NCBI RefSeq assembly: GCF_001039355.2
Contig: NW_019775758.1
Location: 446,441-510,440, forward strand
From: Lingula anatina
Lineage: Eukaryota; Brachiopoda; Lingulata; Lingulida; Lingulidae
Direction: 5' to 3'
DNA: 64,000 bases
The notes under the pieces were generated by a model. That model searched no databases, was not told the DNA's origin, and saw only the letters and a list, made by a program, of their open reading frames with translations. A program made the position numbers and the translations under genes. This document shows positions 29,901-41,100 of the stretch, one piece after another; position 1 is the stretch's first letter, and every line of letters begins with the position of its first letter.

Positions 29901-32900
29901 TAAAAAACTTATTACAATTGACATTTATTGTGAAAGACACATTTTACACTGACTGTGATAATTTCTAATTTGAGTTTTTTTTTCTATTTTAGTGATAATG
30001 ATAACATATTGTGTAAAATGATATCCAGCAGTTGTTTGGACCTTGTTTACCACAAATATACATATTGACCAGAAAAAGATATGAATGTGATCTAGTCTGT
30101 AAATATTCTTCATGTTTATAACATTTTTGTGTAACAATTAAACAGATACAGAAATAATTCAAAGACAAGTTCGAAATCATTTCTAGCTGGCTGTGGGAAT
30201 CCACCCTCTATCACAAATGCCATTACATCATCGAATGGCCCCTATACTGAGGATTACATCGTGACCTATCGCTGTGCAGAGCGTTACATCCAGACAGGTG
30301 GTGACAGTAACCTGCGCTGTCAGAGAGGAAGCTACATAGGCCAGAGGATTGTTTGTGAACGTATGTGTAGTAAAGGATTAGATTGTTAGACTTATTGATG
30401 ATATAATATTAATTCCTCAATATTTTTCTAAGCTTATAGTACAACTGATATTGTTTTTAAGGGAATATGATAATCTAATTTTTTATTTTAATGGAACTGT
30501 AGGTTATATTTATTTATGTGAACTAGTTTTACCTGTAATTAAGTAATCACTTAAATTGTAAGTTGTACATCAATCCATCACTTTACTAAATTTTTTGTGA
30601 TAACAATTCAATTTGTCAGTTGTTTTTATAATAAATCCATGTTTATGGTATTTTACAGCTGGTTGCCTTGGCAACCCACCTGAGGTTCCATTCGCTGCCC
30701 ATGACATTGTGTCTCCTCCATATCGCAGTGGGCTGACGGTCAACTATGGGTGCACCACAGGGTACGTGAGGGTCAGAGGCGACACCTCCCTCACCTGCAG
30801 GAACGGGGTATTTGAAGGCACTGTTATTGACTGTAGAGGTCAGTACTGTTTTTTATCACATTTTTTTCATTATGTATATTTATGAGTTGTGATAGTTGTA
30901 GTTATTATTCAAAAGTAAATTTGCTACAGACAGTGATATGTTTCATATTATCCAAAGCTAAATTTGGTTACAATTATAGCAAAGTCAATGAGCCCAGCAA
31001 CACACATCTGCTAAGTTATCACCACAGAAATTATTGTACAACTTGTATTTAATGTATAGTAATGTAGCCCTTAATGTCACACCCAAACACAATCATGTCT
31101 AACACAATCTTCCTACCTGTATTCCAGCTGGCTGTGCTGGTAGTCCACCTACCATCCCTAACGCAGAGCTGCTGACTGTTGGACAAGGACCATTCCTAGA
31201 GGGAGACACTGTACGATATGGTTGTAGCTCTGGTCGAGTGTCAATAGGTGGCGATGCTGTTCTCAGGTGCAGAAATGGCATCTGGGAAGGCAGACGCCTA
31301 CAGTGTGATGGTAGGTTCTTTTTGGCTTTATCAATTTAGATTTTCCTCAAACTTTTTGATAGTTTATTGTTTACAAAATTTCTTTTACACTTGATTGGTA
31401 GAACCTGTAATAAAAATAATTTATACTAAAAATAAAATCCTAGAAAAGGAATTTGATTTTCTAATGCCCATACTGAACTCATTTTAATAATTAACTATTT
31501 TCATGTTTGTGAAATTTTAAACAATTTGCAAAAAAAAAAAAAAATAGACATTTAAAAAAAATTTGGCTCTTTTTCAGTTGGCTGCCTCCAACAGCCTCCC
31601 AGTGTTCCCAACACCAAGCTGGTGGCGGCCTCTAGTGGGCCGTATCCCAATGGCGCCGAGGTGGAGTATAGCTGTGTGGACAACATGGTCATGGTGTCAG
31701 GCAACAGAATGAAGTCTTGTAATGGCGGAGAGTGGGTCGGCGCCTCCATGGTCTGCAGACGTGAGTGGAAGGAATTTAGAATATGGAAGCAGATTTAGGC
31801 TGTGAACATATGTCTGTTCTGGAAAATGGGTTAGAATAATCCAGAATGACTTACTGATTTCGATGTCAGCCTGCATCTGTTAAGATTAGCATATCGAATT
31901 TTTATTTTTCTTTTGTGTTACCTTGTGTGGTAGCACTGCAGTTTACAACTGTTAATAAGAAAACTGTTCATTCCAATTAAAATCTGGTTTTTTGTCCATA
32001 TAAAAAATGGCCAGGATATTTGTTTCATTGCCTGCACTGATATTTCTGCTTTAGACTTTCATCAAAGTATATCAAGTTTTATACACCTATCATATATGAT
32101 ACATTTGAAATAAAGTAATCAACTTGCTATTCATTCTGTATTTTCAGCTGGTTGTTCAGCATCTCCCCCTGTTGTGGCAGGTACCACAAACGATGCAAGT
32201 GGCGGCCCCTATGAACAGAATTCTGTGGTGACGTACTCGTGTAATTCTGGCACTGTACAGACAGGTGGTAACGCCGCCCTGGTGTGCGGGAGTGACGGCG
32301 AGTGGGCGGGGTCTCTTATTATTTGTGCAGGTCAGTGTGCCCAGAAGTTTGACAGTAAAGACTCGATGTTTTTAAAGGGGAAATTTGTGAATTTTAAAGA
32401 GCATGTAACATGCTATTTTAAGTCTTGAATTCTTAAAATTGGAACATTCCTATTGAGTGGTAGCAACAAAACTGTAAGGCACCACAAATGCTACACAGAA
32501 ATAAATATTTTTGTGATAATGATAATGATAATGAACCTTTAACTTGACAGTAATTATTTAAGATTAATATGAGTCCAGTAATAGATTAACCTTCATGTAA
32601 AACATGACAGGATGACTAAGTATTAACTATGTTGTGCAACAACTTATTTATTCATTCATTCATTTATATCAGCTGGCTGCACTGATGCGCCCCCTATAGT
32701 ACCACGTACTACCAACAATGCAGGACCAGGACCGTATGTTAATGGGGCCAGCGTGACCTACTTCTGTGCCAGGGGAAATGTCGCTGTGCGTGGGGACGCC
32801 ACATTGACTTGCCGAGATGGGAATTTTGTAGGAAGACATCTTGAGTGTGAACGTGGGTATTTACTGTATAAAGTGACATTGTTATACTGAATTTTGTTTG

Positions 32901-35123
32901 AAATTAGTATATGGTAGAAGAATTCAACTGTTGTTCAAGTTTCTTCAACATGTTTCTGATATTAAAGTTTACCTATTGTGAGAAACAATTTCTTTATTTA
33001 AAGCAATATTGTGTATTTGGATGTAAAGTTCCCTTATTTTCTAGTATTGCACTGGTATGTATGCATAAATTTATCATTTTTATCATTTTAATTGACATAC
33101 CAAATACCTACTAGTTTTTTCTGTATCCATATTTCCATATATTAAATGTAAAAATTCAACTGTTCAACATTAGCTTAAATGATCATAATTGATAATATTG
33201 TAGCTGGCTGTGCTGATATGCCCCCTGATGTCCCCCTGTCTGTCTACCTGTCCTCCCAGTCAGGTGTCTACCTGGAGGGGCAGCAGGTTACTTACCTGTG
33301 TATTAGTGGGACTATTAAAGTGTTTGGAGGGATCCTCACCTGTAGAGGAGGGGTGTACGAGGGAGAGAGGATTGTCTGTCAAAGTAAGAAGTTTGTTTAT
33401 ATTCATTTATGAAATGTTGTATGGAATTTTAATGTTGTTTCGAAAAGGTATATGAAATGATTATTTTCTTTAAGGGTGTTTTATTTTTTTTTCATTTGTA
33501 TTTTATCCTTGGTAATTAATGTTTTAATAGTAAAACACAATAATTAATTTTTTTACTTCTTAAAAAGTACATTAAAATTAAGATTTTATTGTTATTATTT
33601 ATGGTATTATTTTCTTATTACTTGATTAAGACTGAAGTGATATTTTGTGAACATCAAGAATTATGTCAGTTAGTTTCATTAAATTTAAATAAAATTATGA
33701 TTTCATTTTAAGTTTCATGTGGACAATTTTGTCAAAAAATTCTTTCTACAATTTTCACAAAAAACATTTCCAGGAGGATGTTTGCAGTCTCCTCCAACCA
33801 TCACCAATGCCATCTTGGAGACTGAAAGCAACAGAATTGTAGAGGGCACTAAGATCAGTTACAGATGCCGGGAAGGATACATAAAGATAGGTGGCGACAG
33901 TGAGCTGACATGCAGCAATGGTGAATTTGAGGGAGCAATGATTGTCTGTGCAGGTATGGAATATTTAATATAAAATTCACAGTCAGTAGACAAAAATGTT
34001 GTCTTATAATTAGGTAATAATGTTGGGTATGCAAGCTCCATTTGTGCCTCCAATAAGGTTATTTATGACCACTGAAGCAAATTTTGAACAAACGGGACTT
34101 TTTGTGACCTTCAAAGCACATTTTGAACAAGAAAGTGTTTTGTATCTGTCAGAAGATGAAGGAATATTGTTTTGTTGTTAGTTTAATAAAACTAGACATC
34201 AACTAAGTAAACTGTAATCATTATTCTTATAAATATTTCAGCTGGCTGCACTGGGGCACCCCCTTCACTTCTCTATGCTACACACAATGGTGTCGCCCCC
34301 TACACCGAGGGTGAAGTTGTTACATACAGCTGTGTTGATGACGCTCGTCAAACTGGAGGAAGTAATACTCTGACCTGCCAACAGGGGGAGTTCAGGGGCA
34401 CAAGGATTGTTTGTACAAGTAAGCAACTTCTTTCTTTCTAGCTAATAGTGAAAGTGTGTAAGAGTTAAAAATAAAGTTCCTGTATTTGATACAGTGTTTT
34501 AAAAGGGAAAATATCAGGAAAAAAGTAACATTTTTTCTTGTTTTCCTCTCTTTTTACCAGTTTCTCTCTCCATTTCTGAAATTTAAATAATAATAATTTA
34601 TTATGCATTTGATTTATTTTAATTCCAGAGGACACTATCCCAACAAACACATGCTCAATGCCACCTAGTGTGCAGTTTGCAGTGCATAACGCAGAAGGCA
34701 GCCTGTTCACAGATGGCGCTGTGGTCACCTACAGCTGTGTGTCAGGGTATCTCCAGATTGGTGATGATACTGAACTGACATGTAGAAATAGACAGTGGGT
34801 TGGCACTCTTATACAGTGTGAAGGTATTAACTTTCATCTATTTTAATCAAATTTTTATTGTGTGTCTTGGTATGTGGTTTGAGGTTCCTTTGGTTATGTT
34901 TGCATGGTCCCATATCTTTATGCATATCTCTTTTGATGGATGGATTTGGAATTCCAAGAACAAAGTAATTTTTAAAAACAGGGCACATAACCTCCCCAAA
35001 AACAAAGTGTTCCTCTATTTTTCACGGATGGATTGGTGACTGTTTAACTTACGGATACCATGGCTTGGTCTTAATGTGACTGCGAAAGTTTTATCTGATA
35101 CCTCCCATAAACAAAACAACTGG

Positions 35124-35154
<31 letters not shown>

Positions 35155-38100
35155 CCAGCTGGCTGCATAATGACCCCTCCCAATGTGATCAATGCAGTAT
35201 TCACGGTGCCCTCCTCTCCCTATGTGGAGGGTATGAGGGCCAACTACACCTGTACTGATGGTTATTACAGGGCCAGTGGAAGCTACAACTTACTGTGTTC
35301 TGGAGGCTCTTGGGTAGGACAGAGGATAGTGTGTCAGCGTAAGTACTGCTCTGTCCTTGGATATGATATAGCAGGTTTGAGTGATAATGCTATGTAAGTC
35401 AGCCAGTCAGTAAAGTTAAACTCTATAACTGGACTTTCATTGCAGTCCAGCTTATGAGGTTGCATCTCTCTCAGAGACTTCCTCTGAGATGGACTGAAAT
35501 TTCTGACAGAGAGAGAGAGAGAGAGAGAGAGAGACAAAATGTCTATTAAACAAAATCTAAGCCAGTTTATATATTACAGATAAATATTTAGATTCAATTA
35601 AGTTATTCAAGCAATACAGTCAGTAAAATGAAAAAAAAACAATTTTCAATGTATCACTACAAGTGGATGAATCTTGCTGTAACGCATTATTGACATTTCT
35701 TGATTCTATCATTTAATCTGAAGAATATTATTATTTCAGCTGGTTGTAAAAAGGCCCCCAGCATCCAACACACCATCAGAACTGGAGATGGTCCCTATAA
35801 CAATGGCTACTCTGTCAGCTACACATGTCAGGCAGGATTCATTGAGACTCACGGTTCTAGAGTTCTGACATGTCAGAATGGAATCTGGATGGGAGAGCTG
35901 CTGGTCTGCCAGGGTGAGTGGGATTGTGTTTGGTGTGAAATTGTCATGGCTTATTGTGTTGGTTGTGCTACTTGTAGGCAGGATGATTTTGACATTTCTT
36001 GTGTTAGTTTAGATGTATTCCTTAGGGTGGGTTTTTGAAGTTTGTTTTCTATGGTTATGTGATATTTTACCACTTCTTGTAGTTTTAATGTGAAGTTTTA
36101 CAATTTTTTCATGAATGTTTATTTTAGCCAAGTATTTAATTACTACATAATCAGTTAAACATTGGCTGGTTGTTTGATTTGGTCTGAATTGAATTTCAAG
36201 AGAGGATGATGTTAACTATAAAATATAATGTAATTGTTTTTTCTGTTTTAATTAACTTTTAATAAAATTTTAGTCATATTTTGAAAACTTTCAGCTGGGT
36301 GCTCAGGTCCTCCCCCCAGCATTGCAAACACTGTGTTAGTGTCAGTGTCCACGCCATATGTAGAGACCACTATCGCCACCTATAGGTGTGCATCTGGATA
36401 CCAAAGGAGTAGGGGCAGCTTCACATTGGTTTGTAGGAACAGCAACTGGCAGGGGGCACTGTTACAGTGCACAGGTAACTGAGAAATTCAATATAGATTG
36501 ATGAATGATTATAAAACATACTTCTTTTCCTTGTTTCTAATGTGGTTAGCAGTTTTTTGAAATGATATGATATTTAAAAATATTTGTGCCTATGGTGTCA
36601 TTTTACATTAAATTTAAAGTGCATTTTAATCTGACATGTTGCCTAGATATTTTCATGATTTAGACTTTTGTATTGTTATGAATGATTGGTATCATTTATT
36701 TATGTTTATAATTTTTACAATCTATTAAAAGGTGCAGACACAGATAGTTGCAGTGAACCCCCCTTCGTCACTGGAGCAACCAATGATGCCACTGGTGCCC
36801 CCTATGCACAGGGCCAGCTTGTGCGCTATTCCTGCACTGCTGGAAATATACCAGTAGGTGGCGCTGAGGTGTTGCGGTGCCAGTCTGGTGCATGGGTAGG
36901 AGACATTCTACAATGCCAAGGTATTTTAGTTCTTTTCCTAATGTATATATTTTTGCTGGGGTGTGGTAGGGTGTATTGGCTAATATCACAAAACCAAGTT
37001 TTAAGAGCATTAATATTGGGAGAACATACAATCTCATGATAGTGGTCCAAGGGGATGGTATCACTTAAGTTTTTTTAGACTAAAAGTTAAGTCCTAATTT
37101 ATTGACAAAAGGTCAGTCTACTTGGAATCATGAAAAATATGTGCAGTTGTCCACTTAATAAATGGAGGTTAATCTTGTTCTTAACCAGTAGATATTGATT
37201 TGTCACAAAAACCAGGTGCAGTACTCAATAATAAATTTTCTTTCTCAGCGGGATGTGCCGAGCCACCACCTTTCATCTTCGGTGCCACATACGTTGGGGC
37301 ACCAATCACTGGGATGACAGGACCACAGGGGACCACTGGCCCCCAGGGTCGCCCAGCCCCGCCCTATGTCACCCAGGGGACCCAGATCCAGTATACGTGT
37401 GACGTGAGAAGGGTCCAGACTGGAGGGTCCAGTGTACTAACCTGTAACAATGGGAACTATGTGGGAGAGAGGATACGCTGTGAACGTGAGTGGGAGTTTT
37501 GGGTTTCTTCAGTGTTGCTTTACTAAGAGATGAAAATCCTCTAGATTTATGTGGACATTTGGGTGGGGAATTTAAGCCTTGTAGACCTCCCAATATATAG
37601 TTTGCACCTCTTTGGTGCATGCATTTTCAGGTTTTTTTTAAGTTCACTTTGGTTTTTGTTTTATTCGCTCAGTGTTGCATTTTTTGAAATTGTTCTTCCA
37701 AATTCTTCAAAATTTCCTGTTATTTTTCTTCAGACATTTTTTTTTGTTTATTTTGCTCTTTTGTTTGTCTGTCAGTCTGCATCTGTCTCTGTCTGAAGGT
37801 CTCTCTTTGTTTTCACATAATCACGGGTTTTTACCTATGATGGTTGTGGTTCAGTTGAGGTAATGATATAGTGCATGTATGACATGCCTTCAAAAAGAGT
37901 TGGTCAAAAACTTGATAAGGTAAAGGAGACTGTTAGCAGTATAATTCCCAGGATTGCAATTGTCTTGCTGCTTCTAAAAGTATTGTGCTGTGGTTTAGCA
38001 TACTATCAAATAACATCAAAAATAATATAATCAGACTTGCATAGGTGAGCGTATTTATTTTGATATTTTATATACCATTAATACATTTCAGTTGGATGTA

Positions 38101-41100
38101 GTGGTACTCCACCATCAATAGGGTTTGCCGTCCATGATGGTAGTGCCCCCTATAGGGAGGGAGATGTTATTACATACAGCTGTGTTGAGGGAGCGCGTCA
38201 AGTAGGTGGCAGTAACTCTCTGACCTGCCTCCAGGGGGCATTCCAGGGCACAAGGATAATTTGTCAAAGTAAGTTAAAAATTTTAAACACTTCTTTTTGT
38301 TCTTATGTTACTTTTTTAGAATTTATTATGTTAAGCCATCCATGAAAACAAATAACAAACAAAATTTATGAAAATTATTCTTTTATATTTTCCAGGAAAT
38401 GTAACCCCAAGCAATCAGTGTTCAGCGCCACCTACAATTATGTTTGCTCAACACAATGGAGTAGGAACTTTATTCACAGATGGTGCTGTTATCACCTACA
38501 GTTGTGTTTCATCATATGTCCAGATAGGAGGAGATGCAGAGTTGACCTGCAGGAATAGACAGTGGGTGGGAAGCCGTATTCAGTGCACACGTATGTGTTC
38601 ATTATTGCCCTGCCTGATTTAGGAGCAGTAGATTATTTTCAATATTTAAGTTGACAAAGGGGTTTATAATCTGTACATCATTAAGATGGGTTTTGATTTT
38701 GTTTATATGACACTGCATGTAAATGTTAAACAGAATTTCAAGAAAGAAAAATGTATAAATTTTCTTGTTGTTAATTGTAGTCATTTTCATTCTTATTTAT
38801 TTAAAACATATTTTTTGTTTATTTTCTTTTGTGTCTCTTTACGTCGTTTGTTTATTATGTATTTGCATATATTTGTCTGTTTATTTATTTATTTATTTAT
38901 CCATTATTTATCCAAATATTATTATTTTCTTTTGTGTTTCTTTACACCATCTGTTTATTTATTACATATTTGCATATATTTGTCTGTTTATTTATTTATC
39001 CATTATTTATCCAATGTTTCCAGTTGGCTGTGTAATGGCACCCCCAGAAATCATGAATGCGGTGTACACCATAGAGCAGGCACCCTATGTTGATGGTATG
39101 AGAGCAGTGTACTCCTGTAGTGAAGGCTTCTACAGGGTCAGTGGGAACTACAACTTGTTGTGCTCTGGGGGGTCTTGGACTGGTCAGAGAATAGTGTGTC
39201 AGCGTAAGTGTTAAATACCAGATTAGTATCATAATTTAAGGTTCTTTTAAGTCAAAGTGCTCTTTCAGAAATTATTTTGAATCGTTTAAAATGCAGTTCA
39301 TCATAATGAAATACTTGAGTTTAAAGATCAGGGATGATATTTGTCCAACTATTGGCAGATTTCCTAATTTTTAGAGGCCAAAAAAATTATTTCTGAGATC
39401 AATGCAGGTCTGCCATAAAAACGGGGAGAGGGGGGATGTCTGGACTCCATGTGATATTTTTAGACCTTTTCACAAAATGTCAGTCTCATCAAAGGCTCAT
39501 CAATGTCAATATTTGATTTCAGCTGGTTGTAAAGAGGCCCCCAGCATCCAACACACCATCAGAACTGGAGATGGTCCCTATAACAATGGCTACTCTGTCA
39601 GCTACACATGTCAGGCAGGATTCATTGAGACACATGGATCTAGAGTGCTGACATGTGAAAATGGAATCTGGATGGGAGAGCTGCTTGTCTGCCAGGGTGA
39701 GTGGGATTGTGTTAGTTGTGACATTGCCAGGGTGATTGTGTAGGGTGAGATACTGGTCTGACAGTAAAGATTAAGTATGAATTCTTGTAACTGCATTCTC
39801 ATCATTGATTTGGATTGGAATAAGCTTGCTTGTATTTGGAAAAATCTTATTTAGCTTTTGAAATTTGGTCCATTGATGTTGCAACTTTAGCCTGTTTCCT
39901 TTCTTAATTAACAATATATGAACACAATTTTGCTGGAGACTGTGGTTTTAATATAATCAAAAGATACACATAGATCCAACTATCTCCTCTGTTAGTATAC
40001 AGAATAGCCACAGGATGAAAATGCATTGTTTTCTGTTGAAATTTCAGATGGTTGCTTACAACAGCCACCAACCCTGCCCAATGCTATATTATCATCTGTG
40101 TCCACTCCATATGTAGAGACTACTATCGCCACCTATAGGTGTGCTCCAGGGTATCAAAGAACTGCTGGCAGCTACATGTTAGTCTGTATGAATAAAAACT
40201 GGCAAGGAGCACCACTGCAATGCTCAGGTAAATATGTGTCTCATTTTTAAAAATCAGTTTCTCTATGCATTTCCCAAAAGTCATAAATTCAAAACTCTTT
40301 TTCAGAAACTTTTAAGCTCCTAAGCTGACCCAAATTATATATGGCATAAAACCTTAATCAGACTTTGATGCAAAATGGACTTTTTCTGACCAAGAGAGCA
40401 GTCCTTTTTTAATTCCCTTGAACCACACTGATTGTGGGCCTGTAACAATAATAACTGAGGGCATGCCAAGACACTATTTATAATAAACATATGCAGGTCA
40501 ATGTAGTAGTCTACTGACTACGGACTTTTTGTATCTTTCTCATTTGACATACCACTAAAACCTTTGAAGTATCAAATACATTGTGTATATGTAGAGCACA
40601 TTTTTAGTATCTAGTATGTCCTTAAGGTGTCATATGTTTGTATTGAATATGTGGAACACATTTCTAGCATGCGACTTCATCTTTTCAGCTCTTGGAAGTG
40701 TCCAGGGTGTAGGAGTCATAGGCGGCAACACTTTGTCCCCCTTCCTGAATTTCCCAAGCTTCACAAGGCAGCCTCTGGCATTCCCAGTTACAGAGAGCCC
40801 ACTCACTGTGGGGACCACTGTGGGGAGAAGCTCCACAGGGGCAGGGGCAGGTGGCACAGGTGGAGGAACGACTGGAACTGGTTCTGGTACAGTTGGATCT
40901 GGTACATCGGTCTCAGGAACAATTGGATCTGGTTCTGGTGGAATTGGTTCTGGTTCTGGAATGGCAGGATCTGGAAGCATTACTGTAATTGGACCTGGTT
41001 CAGGCTCAGTTGGAATTGGCACTGGTTCATCAGGAGGAGGAGGTGGTACAGGAGGAAGTGGAGGTAGTGCAGGTGGCACAACCATCATTGGAGGAACAGG

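Noticed and set aside
38686-39093. Hydrophobic frames that look like membrane segments
   Set aside because: TTTA-rich intron with a 104-bp duplication; the real exon 73 begins at 39024 in one of these frames only.
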